Assembly (NCBI GenBank): GCA_019055375.1
Contig: JAHQIW010003637.1
Span: 1-64,000 of the forward strand
Reading direction: 5' to 3'
From: Parelaphostrongylus tenuis
Lineage: Eukaryota > Nematoda > Chromadorea > Rhabditida > Metastrongylidae
DNA length: 64,000 nt
This document shows, piece by piece, positions 44,829 through 57,222 of the stretch. The translations under genes were made by a program, and so were the position numbers. Every line of letters begins with the position of its first letter. Within the stretch, counting starts at the first letter, position 1. The notes beneath the pieces were generated by a model that ran no database searches, was not told the DNA's origin, and saw only the letters and a list, made by a program, of their open reading frames with translations.

Positions 44829-46859
44829 ATTTGCCGTGTTAATCCTAAACAGAGATACTGATCACAGTATCGCATTGAAATTAGTACTGACTCAATCTGA
44901 TGAGAATATAACATGTTCTGTGCTGTTGGGTCTACTGCTCTACAGGTGCCAGTTTTGTCCTGATGGGACTAACACCCTTCTTCGGTTCAGCTAATTCCCC
45001 GAGGCTGAACAATCCTCTATAGAGAATGATTCCATAGTAGATTCCTTTACACAGGATTATTTAGCCTCAAAAGATCGGCTGAACCGAGGGAGCGGGCTGC
45101 TGACAAGTCTCAATAGGATGAAACTGGCGCCTGTATAGCACTATACCTAGCAGGTCAAAACATGTTATATCTTGGTCACAAGAAATCGTTCTGATAGGGT
45201 CTATAAAAAGCTATCGACAAAAGAAGTATTGACTTAGCAATAGCAAAAATCTTTGATGCGGTGAAGTGGGTTCAGATCATCATTCTATTGTACGGCTCAC
45301 AAAATGGGATAAGATTTCAAAAAGGGCTCAAGAGACTTAAACATGGTTTTGAAGTGCTATAGTTGGGGTTATGCACAATAGTTTACGCTTTGTACGTTAT
45401 GGTTTTTCACTTCGACTGGCCGAGTGATGGCAGTGTACACTAACACTTAGGCAACCTTGTTCAGGATTCGCTCAAGTTTGAGCATCTCCATTCGGCTCGC
45501 TGCCTTAAGTTATCAATTATGAAGGTGGTCGTGCTAGTATCTTACTTTGATCACGGTCAAGAGATCTGAAAATTGATTCATAGTGTGAATATAGCCCTCT
45601 GGCAATTTCAGTGAATATGTCGGCTCATCATCTTGGATGCCTTCCCCATTGCACTTCTTCTAAATCCACTCCATTCTTTCCTTTATTCTCCTGTCATCGT
45701 CTCATCTCATTATGCAAAATCCCCTATCATGCTTGTTTTTTGAATCATATTTTGCTCTGTTCCGAAGTCAGGGCATTCTTCGAAGGTGTGAACAGCGAAA
45801 CCGCTGCTTAATGTTGAAAGTGCTCCCAGAAGAAGCAATTATAGCGAGAAGCATTGGCACATGTTCCCGCCGCATACTGCAAAACTGCGACTGTAACGTC
45901 AAAGAAATAACTTTGTCATGATGATGAAATTGGCCAGCGGTTTCTAACAAAAGCTCGAGCACGGCTCACGTTGCATAATTTGTTCCAACGAGTTGTATTG
46001 CAAGCTTTCAAACGCACTCAGAGAAAGTTCAGAATTATGTAAATGATGGTTTACCCAGTTGAAGGTCCATCCAGTTTAGCCCGTTTCCTTTACACCAGGC
46101 TTCCTTCATGATTATGTTTCAACATGATATTACTTAGATTTCTCCACATTTCTTGATGATAATCGGAAGTAGTCCATCCACTCACGTGTCACGTCTTTCT
46201 TTGCGTGTTCGACTTTATTCATTTCCGAAAACGAGCTTCAGAATAACTTTTATAGTGATATTAGGCAACACGCTCAAAGTTCTGATTAAGCACTAGTTGC
46301 TTAGGTCGAATGTAATGTCCTTCACTTACGAATGACAGTATATGAAGTTTCGCATTAATTAGGAGCGCTAGTGTGTACCATAAATGTCGTTGACTAGATT
46401 TGTAAAAAATTTCTCTCACTGAAGCTCAGTGGAGTGAAGAACCGCCAATCACTAGTCTTCAGCAAGCAGAAAGTACATATAAAACTCTGAGGACATTTAT
46501 AATCCATATAGATAAACGCCCTCTTCTGCTGCCTTCCCCCAAATGTTGATAGAATTCATTTGTTTCGTGAGTGTAGCAACAAGACTTTAGCACGAACATC
46601 TTACTTTGAGAAGAATTTTGAGTTTTATTGAAGTACATTCACAATCTGTTCTCAAATCAAAGAGAAAAAAATTTCACATAAAACAGCTGGCTGCTTTCAG
46701 CTCCGACAAAGATGTTTGGAGGGAATATTTTCCGGACAAAGACTTTCCGATAAATTTTCACTAGTCGTTCATAAGCTTCAATTTCGTGATATTCAAGAAT
46801 ATTTGTTTATCAAGAATTGTTTAGAAAGAATTTGTTAATTGTAAAGCCTGCTTATAGTA
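44829..46859. other. No gene recognised
   Basis: 46.44-46.66 kb is distantly similar to 22.78-23.0 kb (AGTC-T-AGCAAGCAG-AAGT, CTGAGGACAT versus CGGAGACATCT). The rest contains only short frames. Confidence 0.4.
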
Positions 46860-48840
46860 GCGTATAACCCTTCGATAGCGTGAGAGGCGAAAATTCCAAA
46901 AATACATCGCTTCCTGAAAACTTTTTATAGCTCCGTAGCAGAGGAAATAGATATGTGTCTCACACGCGTGTTTCTCTCAAGACAGAGCTATTCTCTTACA
47001 AGTATATCTCAGCCTGATGACAGAAGAAACCAACTGCTTTGAAAAAAGGCTTGCAAAGCTTTCCACAACTCTTCATCGAAACCTCTAACTCGGATGACAG
47101 CTTTTCTACTCAATTCGTACTCAAATGGAGTTCTCACGCGAAGGAAGACGTGGTCAAATTCAGTACAAAAAGTTACTTTCTCTTCGCAACAATGTGATCT
47201 TCTTAGAAGCCGTATTATTTTGAAGTTCCGCGTTCGGCTGTGTTGGCCCTCCTTATGAATCCTAACAGAAGAGACAACCCGCAGAGCGTAGTCTCAAAAG
47301 ATGCTATCTAATTTCATTCCAACTTTCTAATCAAAATATTCAATTTTGTATTCATGTTTACAAATACTGAAAGCAGCAGTAACAAACTTACAAAACGAGA
47401 ATCTCTTAAGGATGCTCATAGTACGTTTCGTAGTACATAGTTGGCTTTGTGCCATGTATCGAGCACCGTACTGCCAGATATCAGCATTGAGTGGTGCTGA
47501 CTTTTTTTGATAAGAAATGCAAACCGTAGGATAGTCAAACAAGACAAGCGAATTTCATGAGGACCAAACATGATATTGAATGGGGTGCTGGACAATGTCA
47601 ACATCATCAACATCAAACAGAGGAATTTTCTCATCTAAGGTGAGAAAGCTCCCCATCATTCGTCCGTTGGTAGTGCATTTGCATTCTTCTTAGGTTCGTG
47701 AGGAGCGAGTGAACCGTATTTCTCTGCAACATCTGAAGGAACGTAAATTTGGAGCGATGTGATATACGTGATATTAAATGTACATAACCAAAAGAAATCT
47801 CCATTGAGTGTATTGCGTGTGTAATCCATTTTTAGATTCGCTACTCTTTTGGCATATGACTGCGGATTGAGAGTTTTTAGAATCCCGAGCCAAATAAACG
47901 CTTATTAGGCGTTCGAACCACAGATACTCTCTGGTTTTCATGGATTGAAAGATATTCTGCCTTCCAACTAATTTGTTCTAGAGTGGCAACGATCTTTGTA
48001 GCTTTGAGACCTTTCTAGCAATGCAGCGCCATCTAGACGACGCGAATGCAAAACTTAATATTTTTAGCTGTCATAATGCACAATAATGTAATAATCCTTC
48101 TTGAAAACCAAGCATATTATTGAAACCGTTGAGATTTGCATTACTGAAATTTATGAAAGTCTGAAAGAAAAGCCGTATCCAGCGAAAAGTATTCAAATGT
48201 GGAGCACATTCTATTCCAGCTGCTACAGCTCCATGAAAGGTTCCTTTAAAGGCGCGCATGCGAGTGAAATCCTCGATATTTAAGCTATTGACTAGTTATA
48301 GAAAGACCATGGCTAGCTGTAAATGCTGCGAAATCCACCATATACCGGTGCAAGGTATGCGCGTCACATGCGAAATGGAACCTTAATTTCAGTGTCACAA
48401 CGCAATAAGATTTTTTGGGACACTAAAAACAGTATCAAATTTCCGGAAATTTATGCCGTCATAATCTCTGCATTTTCTGAGGAAAAGCTAGCTTATCAAA
48501 AAATGCTTAAAAATGAAATAAAGTTTCCTTCACATTGTTACAGCGTAATATAAAGGCTTTTCAAAGACCTAAGTAGACCATTTGAATCTTAGAGATCTAA
48601 GCTATCAGAAGACTACTACACTGTCTGATATGAACAAGAAATTCTTTTTATTCAATATGGGTACTGATACATAAGGGAAGTACCGGATTATCCGCAATGA
48701 TGAACGTGCGCTCTTTCTACACTTGCTTCAGCTATATACTACAATTACATTGACATAGAACTCTATCAGAATTTTCAATCGTGGAAGAGGTGTTTCCATG
48801 CTACGTTCTCGCAAGACAGATGATACAACTGCACAAAAGG
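46860..48840. repeat. Left arm of a ~2-kb inverted repeat
   Basis: Reverse complement is collinear with 61335-63305. Landmarks: GATGACAGAAGAAACCAACT (47019) against AGTTGGTTTCTTCTGTCATC (63129); CATTCGTCCGTTGGTAGTGC (47657) against GCACTACCAACGGACGAATG (62461); CTTCAGCTATATACTAC (48725) against its complement near 61420. Within it are monomer repeats and a candidate exon (47656-47859). Confidence 0.8.
47656..47859 (-). CDS. Candidate terminal exon, unrecognised protein
   Basis: From an acceptor CCGCAG/TCATATG (exon start 47859) the minus strand is open for exactly 67 codons to TGA (47658-47656): SYAKRVANLKMDYTRNTLNG, DFFWLCTFNITYITSLQIYV, then PSDVAEKYGSLAPHEPKKN, ending ANALPTDE. Composition and the clean frame look like genuine coding sequence. 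The copy in the right arm (62280-62490) has lost part of the middle and the frame. No upstream exon could be linked. Confidence 0.4.
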   Translation of the reverse strand, partial: SYAKRVANLKMDYTRNTLNGDFFWLCTFNITYITSLQIYVPSDVAEKYGSLAPHEPKKNANALPTDE

Positions 48841-48869
48841 GTCAAAGGTTTACTTATTAGTAATGTGTA

Positions 48870-49700
48870 GTATTAGTGCAGTAATGCAGCATAAATAGGA
48901 CAGTAATCTTGTTGGCTTACGTTCGGCGACATTTGCCATCTTCAGGGCCTGGGAAGATCAAATTGATTCGCAAATCATTCAGTCAAAAGCCTCCATAACC
49001 TCAACAAAGAACGTAAGAAACGAATTTTGGGGCGCATAGTAAAACATCATTTCAAAACACTCAGCCGCTGACGTGTTTTCAGGTCTTTCAGCTGATCATT
49101 GGAAACTAGCCGCTTAGAGTTGGTGCATAAGAGAGACTGTGCCTGGTTCAGGCAGAGAGGATTATTTTGTTTCTATTAGGTGCCTAGTGGGGTTTTCGGA
49201 TCTGAGTTACGTTTCCTAGTTAGGTGCTCTTTTACGCGGATGCTAAGTGGTCTACCCGTTCTGCCAATGTATTCATACCCACCATACTCGCAAGAGATTA
49301 GTTAAACTGTACCAGATCTCGGAAGTCGCCGTCTCTGCTGTATGGGCAAACTTGACAGCTTTTCGTTGCGCAGAGACTGTCGTACAATCGGTTGCGGTCT
49401 AACTGGCGCTTTAGTGTATTTGATGGGATCTGACTACTGCTACTGAATTATCCAAACTACCCTTTTTGAGCAGTGCTTAGAGCTGCACTTAGTCCGTTAA
49501 TAAAAAATGATATGGTGGATGAAACTCAATCCTCGTTAGACCTTCCGTATGGGGCGCCAAAATCCCTCTAATTCTAATCTGAGGAGCTCCTACCATGTTT
49601 TACCCTATAGAGAAGGCTATTTTTCGCGCCAAACGTAGAGCCTCTACCTTATGTTTAATTTCAGTGCACACACTGACAACTATAATATGCTTTTCACAAA
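48870..49700 (-). mobile_element. Penelope-like retroelement 3' fragment, copy 3
   Basis: Reverse complement matches the 31.3-32.3 kb PLE: GIY-YIG region at about 49330-49190 (GGTATGAATACATTGGCAGA, then AAAAGAGCACCTAACTAGGA), then the shared 3' untranslated region down to 48870. The 5' end (about 49690) meets a plus-strand PLE head to head. Confidence 0.7.
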
Positions 49701-51620
49701 TAAACATTTTGTGTGCGACGGATGAGGAGATAGGCAATAAACCAGCATGATTCTGTTCATTGGCGTACGGTAACCGTTCGGTAGAAGTGAACCCTGTGCA
49801 AGAAGAAATAATGTTACCCGAGGAATATGAACGGTCACTTCAAACATATCGACAGCGCTTCGTCATTATTCTCTCAAGTGGTAAGTCGAAGTTTCCCACT
49901 ACTTGATCGGCGCTAAATAAGACTAGAAATTTGTGCTGTCCGTAAGAATGTTGAAGTTCTGCACTTCCTATAACAAACATCCTTCTAAGTACATTTTAAA
50001 TCAGTGTTTTTTCTTGTATACGCATTGATCGCAAAGTTAGTTGATGAAAGCGTGAAGATGAACGTGATTGCTATTTATACAAATACGTCGGATGAGTCGC
50101 AATGCATGCTAAATGCGAGCTTCTGACGGAGCACGAAAGAACCACGAACAAGCATGGCTTTACCATTTGGCAGGTGATGGCTTTCTTGAAACAGTGCCTT
50201 AACTGTTCATTCTTTAGATGGTCTAGGAATGTTTTGCACAGTTTGGAGGGCCGACATTGGGACAGCGACTAGCCCCGACCCCTGCTATCGCTTTTATGTC
50301 TAAAGTAGAGGCCCCAAAAGTAGCCTCCGGCCCTTACCCTGTTGTAGGTATACAGATGACTGCTCTGTCGTCTGCTCAACACAGGAGGAGATGGACAAAT
50401 GTTTTGAGATCTTAAACAGCCACTCAGTGCATGTAAAGTTCACAAGTGGGAAACGTAAGGCAAATTGGTTTCGTTTTCAATGTTCAAGCCAACCCATACA
50501 AGAACTTTCATGACATAATGGTGAAACAAGTTAAACAACAAAGGCATCGGGTTCATCACCTATGTTTTTATCCGCTGTACACAGATCCCCACTTTGAAGA
50601 ACATGTCTTGAACAGCTGTCAGTGTATGCACACGATAAGAACATAAGGCACAGTTTCCAATTTGGCGCAAAAAATAGTCATCTCTATTGGTTTCAACATG
50701 GAAGGAGCTCCTCGGGTTATAATTGAAGGAAACTCGTCGCCCCCAAACAGAAGGCCTGGGGAGAGTAAAGTTCCATTCATCTTGATCTTTATTTCTAACG
50801 TTGTACGTGCAGCTATCCAGCGCTGCTTGAAGAGAGCAGGTTTGGGTAATTTGATGCACTAGACCAGATATCACCAAACACATTTTGCGCCTATTTATTG
50901 GCAAGTATCTGTATGACCGCCTGTACGAAATGAAAAACCGCCATGTTTGCCCAAACTGCAGATACTGAGTTTGCCGAGATCCGGAACAATTTAACTAATC
51001 TCTTACGAGGCGTGCGTGTATGAATACATTGGCAAAACGAGTAGACCACTTAGCATCCGTGTAAAAGAGCACCTAACTGGGAAATGTAACTCCTATCCAA
51101 AAACCCCACTAGGCACGTATTAGAAACAAAAGAATTAAGGAGCAGATTTTGACGTTAAATTCACGGTCCTTGTACAGGGATCAATAAAATCCGCGCGTGA
51201 AACTTTGGAAGCCTTTTGGATACATAGGAAGGACCAAAAATGAACAGCAAAGAGGAGTGCCTCGTAATAACGCGTGACCTCACAACATATCTTAGGCTAA
51301 TCCTCCCCGCCTGAGCCAGGCACAGTCTCTCTTTTGCACTAACTCCAAGCGGCTAGTATTCAGTGATTCATTGAAATACCTAAAACACGTCAGCGGTGAG
51401 TGTTTATGAAATGAAGTTTTACTATGCGCCCAAAATTCGTTTCTTACGTTCTCTGTAGGGGTTATGGAAGCTTTTGACTGAATGATTTGCCAGTCAATTT
51501 GACCAGACTTTGAAAATGGCGAATCTCGCCGAACGTAAGCCACCAAGATTAGTGTCCTATTTATGCTGCATTACTACACTGTCTTGTTGTATTGCATCAG
51601 TCATTTCCAGTATATACTAC
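49690..51620 (+). mobile_element. Penelope-like retroelement, RT plus GIY-YIG, copy 4 (most complete)
   Basis: Pieces in order: EEIMLPEEYERSLQTYRQRF (49810-49890, PLE-associated, unassigned); VIAIYTNTSDES (about 50070, RT motif A region L-Y-T-N); LGQRLAPTPAIAFMSKVEAP (50255-50315); RYTDDCSVVCSTQEEMDKCF, then EILNSHS (50346-50430), which holds the RT catalytic YxDD; NKGI plus a linker (50540-50600); then the GIY-YIG endonuclease (about 51000-51120) and 3' part to 51620. PLEs are retroelements whose RT is related to telomerase. Frameshifts and stops (for example in the motif A region and at 50950) make this copy inactive. Confidence 0.8.
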
Positions 51621-52150
51621 TTTTAACACCTCGGAAGTGCGAACAGAGAATTCTACTGATCTACCAAAATAAAGTGGAGAAAGCAGGAGGGAAAGTTTCG
51701 CATAGTAAGGCAACAAAATATAAAAGAATGCTCTGCATCTATGGGACAAAAAAAGAAGCAATGATGCGAAGTAAACGGGTGATGATTGGAGATGGGCAGT
51801 TGCTGTATATTTCTAGTAGTGTTTGTCTGTAGACGTTATCGTTCTCCTTGATGATGACGACAGGTAGGATACCTGCCGGAGATAGCTTGGTTTGTATATT
51901 TGGCGATAAGATATGTAGCGACATTTAATAATGTGTAATAGTGTGATATGATTATAGTTGATATATCTTTGTTTCTGTCGTACTGACATATCGTATTGTT
52001 AATCGCTCGTTCCGATTCTGCTTTAAAAGTAGCGTCTTCGCTGAACATACTGAGAATCGCAAGGATTGCTAGGCTACATCTTCATCAAAAAATACAAACA
52101 AACAAAAAAACCTACATTCACTTCGACCACTATCTGAGTCGTCCTCTGAA
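51621..52150. repeat. PLE-RTE spacer repeat, second copy
   Basis: Collinear with 32331-32865, with a short deletion around the GGAGTGTT-type segment at 51820. Confidence 0.75.
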
Positions 52151-53860
52151 GCAGAATGTATCACCTGTATCACCTGTCGTCCCGTTACCTTCTTTTCGAT
52201 ATCCTGGCGTGTAAAACGGCGTCTATGATTTTCGATCGTTGAAGAAGGCCGGAACTTCAGATTCTTTCTCATTTGCGGCATACCTAGCATCGACCTTTCC
52301 CCTGCGCGTTTAATATCGCCAAGTAATCTTTCATCCTGCTTACGTTGCGATCAAGTTCCAGGTGCATACGTCAGGAAAGGGATAATCGTCGAGTCGAAAA
52401 GATTGACACGGTGTCGGATATTCGTTGTCCTCTTCGTAACATGTTCGATGCTCTTGCAGGTTCCCTAAGGCGCTCGTTTCCCTTCTGCTCAACTCTAGGG
52501 CTGGGTCGTTAGATAAACCTAGCAAGAGCACTTGAAGATTTTTCTTCAGTGGGGCGTGAATGGGGCATTCAAAATCTATCCGTTCCTCAGGAACATTTTT
52601 CGTTATGTTTTGTTTGAAGACCACTCTTTCCACAGGCGTTGTCCAAATCGGTCAACATTCGTTCCGCTTGCCTGATGCTTGGTGTTATGAGGACGGCACC
52701 ATCAGCGAAGCAAAGATTGTTTGATTATCGACCGTCAATTTTCGCTTCCATATCGTCCCATTATGATGTTCGTATGACATTCTGGAGGGTGGCAGTGAAT
52801 AATTTTGGAGAAACTGTATGTCCTTGTCTAGCCCTCTTCTTACGCCGATAATAATATTGTTGTAAAATGGAGATATTTTGGCCGTGAAACATCTATATAG
52901 CTCAAGGGTCCTCAACCGCTTCAGTTTCCACTGAATCTAAGGCTTTTTCTAAATTGATGAAAGTGAGACAGAGAGGTGGTTTGTGATCTCCCAAAACTTC
53001 ACTTAGTTTTGTGATCGTCTGGATACTAAATTCTTTCCGGAACCTTGCTTGTTCGCATGGCTGTCCTAAGTCCAGTGTTCTCTCGATCTTGTATCGGATG
53101 ACTCGAGTGAAGAGTTCATAGACAGCGGACAGCAAGCAGATTGGATGATGAATGCCTATTTCGTGAAGGTGTGAAAAGCCGAGCTAGGGTGTTGACGAGA
53201 ACTGGCGACGGGTCTTTCAGGTGTTATAGTTTTAACCTGTCTGGACCATGTGCGCTTTATTTTTCACCGACGATACAGCATGTCGGATTTTGGAGAAGAG
53301 GACCGATGGAATAATAGATTAATCCTTTTTAATTTTTATTAGGGCAAGAGTACATGGCTAGCAAAGAGATCGGAGTAGTACTGGTGGACGATTTTTTCCA
53401 CTGCCTTTCGGAAGCTGTAAGTGTCCCGTCAAGACATCGCAGTGCAGTCAACTTGGTCTTATAATTGGTGAAACCTAGGCTTTGCGAGTGCTCTTCAGCC
53501 TCTGCAGCTTCTGCCATAACTGCTGCTCGTCTCTCTTTAAGATCATCTTTTATCGCTTCTCTGCGTCGTTTCGCAAGATCGGACTCAAGGTTTTAGTTTC
53601 CTGTAATTCGTGCTATTTCACGTTTGCGTATCCGCTCGAGTGTCTGCGAAGACAAGCGTCTCTTCGTAACATTAGGGCTCTCGCCTTTCACAGCGCTAGC
53701 GTGAAGATATTCAACGAGATTCTTCGTCGATCTTGTTGATAACGGTATCGTCCCAAGAGTCGACTAATGATTTCAATACATCCCGGTTTATGATAGTTCC
53801 AAACCTACGTTGTTTGAATTTAGCGACTTTCTCTCTTTTACTCAAAAAAGGAACGTTGCG
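52150..53860 (-). mobile_element. RTE-type retrotransposon, inactive (block D)
   Basis: Minus strand: AAVMAEAAEAEEHSQSLGFT (53520s, linker), LSAVYELFTRVIRYKIERTL, GQPCEQARFRKEFS, CLTFINLEKALDSVETEAVE (53135-52910, RT motif A region), AKISPFYNNIIIGVRRG (about 52860) and ERIDFECPIHAPLKKN (52570). Stops and shifts throughout. Tandem ACAGGTGATAC marks the 3' end near 52150. Confidence 0.8.
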
Positions 53861-53869
53861 GGAAACGGT

Positions 53870-54347
53870 GGTCTGATTACGTGTAGAACAGCAACATCCT
53901 TATTTATCATTTTGGAAATTTTGATGAGAGAAGAGGCAGCACTTGAGCAAATTGCCAATTTACATGACTAGATGCTTACATCGTTGCTTCTACTCACCAA
54001 CTTCTATTGTGGATATGAGTAACATCTATAAAAACGCACACATTCATTGGCATCAATTCCAGACTACCCAAAATTTGTATGCCTGAGCATGGGATATGGT
54101 CACATTTTTATAGGCGAATGAGTGAATTTTTAGCTGGTACTTCAGAGCGACGCTGCTGTGAAATCAACGCCAGCATCGTAATATTATTATCTATTTTGCA
54201 GCGGAAATTCAGCACGCTAAAATGTATGTGGGAACTTCTTAGTTACTTTCCAAGTAAGGTAGTCACAAATTCATCACATTGTCCATTCCAATATAATTTC
54301 CTGCTCCACTCTGGTTGTTCAACACCCATATGGTTGCTGGTTCATCA
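53870..54347. repeat. Block D: gene-less copy of the gene-family downstream flank
   Basis: Collinear with 11.05-11.55 kb (GGCGAATGAGTGAATTTTTA, TTCAACACCCATATGGTTGC), then ends abruptly; no family exon follows. PLE sequence on the minus strand begins at once. Confidence 0.75.
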
Positions 54348-54975
54348 GCGATAGCAAAAGTTAGAGCTAGTCGTTGCCCTATTGTCGGCTCTCTGAATTG
54401 TGCAAAACACTCCCAGACCATCTAAAAATGAGCAGTTTAAGCTTTCTTTTAAGACAGCCATTATCTGCCAAATGGTGAAGCCATGCTTGTTCGTGGTTAC
54501 TTCGTGCTGCGTTAGAAGCTCGCATATACCCTGCATTGCGGACTCATTCGACGCGTTTGTATAAAGAGCGGTCACGGTCATCTTCACGCTCCCATCAAGT
54601 AACTCCGTGATCAGCACGTATATTCGAAAGATTTTACAAGAAAAAACTGATCTTAAATGTACTTTGAAAGATAATTGTTATAGAAAGTGCAGAACTTCAA
54701 TATTCTTACAGACTGCACAATTTATATTCTTATTTAGCGCCAATCAAGTCGTGGAATACTTCGACTCACCACTTGAGAGAAAAATGACGAAGCGGTGTCG
54801 GTATGTTTGGATTGATCTTCCATATTCCCCATCTAACATTATTTTTTCTTGCACCGGGTTCATTTCTATCTGCAATGTTGCCGTAAGCCAAGCAGCAGAA
54901 ACATCCTGGTTTATTCCTATCATCTCATCCGTTGCACACAAAATGCGTACTTGTGAAAAGCATGTTTTGAACAAC
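54348..54975 (-). mobile_element. Penelope-like retroelement RT fragment, copy 5
   Basis: Inverted relative to 49690-50290: EKIMLDGEYGRSIQTYRHRF (54850s), VKMTVTALYTNASNESAM (about 54580), LLTQHEVTTNKHGFTIWQI, SLNCSFLDGLG, then IGQRLALTFAIA reaching 54348, where it is cut. The catalytic YxDD would lie beyond the breakpoint and is absent. Confidence 0.65.
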
Positions 54976-55965
54976 TGCCAGTGTGCACATTGGAAAGGAC
55001 TATAAGGTAGAGTTCTCTAAACTTGCGAGGAAAATGGCCATCCCTAATGCCTACAACATGGCAGGAGCTCCTCAGATTAGAATCAGAGGAAATTTGGAGC
55101 CCCCAATTCATCTTGATCTTTATTTCTAACGCTGGTACGTGCAGCTACTAAGCGCTGTTTAGAAAGAGCAGTTTGGATAATTTAGTAGCTAGTAATCGAG
55201 ATACCATCAAATACACTTGAAGCGTTAATAGACCGCAACGACTGTACGACCGCCTCTGCGAAACTTCAAACTGCCAAGTTTGCCCAAACAGCAGAGACGG
55301 CGGCTGCCAAGCTCTGGTACAGTTTAACTATTCTCTTGCGAGAATTGTGATATGAATACATTGGCAGAACGGGTAGACCACATAGCATCCGCGTAAAAGA
55401 GCACCTAACTAGGAAAGGTAACTCAGATCCAAAAACCTCACTAGGCACGTATTAGAAACAAAAGAATTAAGGAGCAGATTTTGACGTTAATTCACGGTCC
55501 TTGTACAGGGATCAATAAATCCGCGCGTGAAACTTTGGAAGCCTTTTGGATACATAGAAGACCAAAAATGAACAGCAAAGAGGAGTGCCTCGTAATAACG
55601 CGTCACCTCGCAACATACCTTAGGCTAATCCTCCCCGCCTGAGCCAGACACTGCCTCTCTTATGCACTAACTTTAGGCGATAGTCTTCAGTGATTAATTG
55701 AAAGGACTAAAACATCTAACGGTGAGTGTTTTGAAAGGAAGTCTTACTATGCGCCCCAAAATTCGTTTCCTACGTTTTCTGTTGAGGTTATGGAGGCTTT
55801 TGACCGATTGATTTGCGAATCAATTTGATCTTTCCAGGCTCTGTAGATGTCGAATCTCGTCGAACGCAAGCCACCACGATTAGTGTACTATTTATGCTAA
55901 ATTTTATTGCTGCATTACTACACTGCATTGTTGTATTGCATCAGTCATTTTCAACAAATATATTT
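54950..55965 (+). mobile_element. Penelope-like retroelement 3' fragment, copy 6
   Basis: Starts at the same place as the other 3' fragments (GAACAACTGCCAGTGTGCAC) and runs through the GIY-YIG region (55340-55440, ATTGGCAGAACGGGTAGACC, CGCGTAAAAGAGCACCTAAC) to the 3' untranslated part. Several indels. Head to head with the RT fragment at 54348-54975. Confidence 0.7.
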
Positions 55966-56502
55966 TTGACACCTTGGAAGTGCCCAAAGAGAAATCTACT
56001 GATCTACTAAACACGGTGAAGAGAGCAGGAGTCAACTTACACAGTAAGTAGGGCCATCAAATATAAAGGAAACCTGCATCTATGGGACAAAAAAAACAAT
56101 AGTGCGACATGAACGGGTGATGATTGAAGATGGGCGTTGCCGCATTTGTCTAGGAGGAGTGCTTGGTCGTGTGAGACGTTGTTATCGTTCTCCTTTGGTA
56201 ATACCCATAGGTACGGTGCCTGTCGGAGATTGCTTGGTTTGTATAGATGGCGATATGATATGCTGCAAATATGTAATAATCTGTAATAGTGTGGAAAGAT
56301 TATAGCTAATATATCTTTGTTTCTGTCGTACTGACATATCATATTCTTAATCGTTCGTTCTGATTCTGTTTTAGAAGTAGCGTGTTTGGTGAACGTACTG
56401 AGAATCGCAAGGATTGCTCGGCTACATCTTCATCAAAAATACAAACAAAAAAAAAAATCTACACTCAATTTGTCCACTAGCTCAATCGTCCTCTGAAGCA
56501 TA
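55966..56502. repeat. PLE-RTE spacer repeat, third copy
   Basis: Collinear with 32331-32865 and 51621-52150. Confidence 0.75.
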
Positions 56503-57222
56503 ATGTATCACCTGTATCACCTGTCGTCCCGTTACTTATTTTCGATATCCTGGCGTATAAAACGGCGTCTATGATTTCCGATCGTTGACGTAGGTCGGAA
56601 CTTCTGATTCTTTCTCTCATTTGCAAGATACGTTGCATCGACCTTTCCACTGCGCGTTAAATACTGCCAAGTGATCTTTCACCTTTTTACTTACCGACCA
56701 GGTTCCTGCTGCATACGTCAGGGCAGGGATGGTCGTCAAGCCGAAAAGGTAGACACGGAGTCGTATATTTCTTGTCCTCTTCGCTACCTTCGATGCTCCT
56801 GAAGATTCCCTAAGGCGCTCGTTTCCCTCCTGCCCAACTCTAGAGTTAGGTCGTTCATCATGTTGATTTCACGACCTAGATAAACGTAATTGGAGCACTC
56901 GGAGGTTTTCGTTTCGTTGAATATGAATGGGGCAGTCAAAACTCATCCGTTCCTCATCAACATTTTTCGTTAGATTTAGTTGAAGACCAATCTTTCCACA
57001 GTTTGCTCAATTCAGTCAACATTCGTTTCCGCTTGCCTGATGCTTGGTGTTGTGAAGACTATCATAGCGAGCAAAGATTGTTTTTATTGTCGAACGGCAA
57101 ATTTCACTCCCATATCGTCCCATTCTAATACTAGCATGACATTTTGGAGGGTGGCAGTGAATAATTTTGAGAAAATTGTATGTCCTTGTCGAGTCCACTC
57201 TTCTTACGCCGATGGTAATATA
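56503..57222 (-). mobile_element. RTE-type retrotransposon 3' fragment, 5' truncated
   Basis: Shares the 3' end (ACAGGTGATAC repeats, about 56505) and C-terminal half with the 32.9- and 52.2-kb copies. It is cut at about 57222, just inside the RR-GV(R)-type motif. No gene-family flank follows, unlike blocks A, C and D. Confidence 0.75.

Noticed and set aside
46990..47040. Plus-strand hammerhead-like string CTGATGACAGAAGAAACC
   Set aside because: There is no stem II between the CUGAUGA and GAAA parts and no stem I partner, so it lacks the required fold.
54607..55005. Plus-strand open frame of 132 codons
   Set aside because: Crosses a head-to-head PLE junction. Its inverted counterpart near 49.7-49.9 kb has stops in this frame, while the minus-strand PLE reading is shared.
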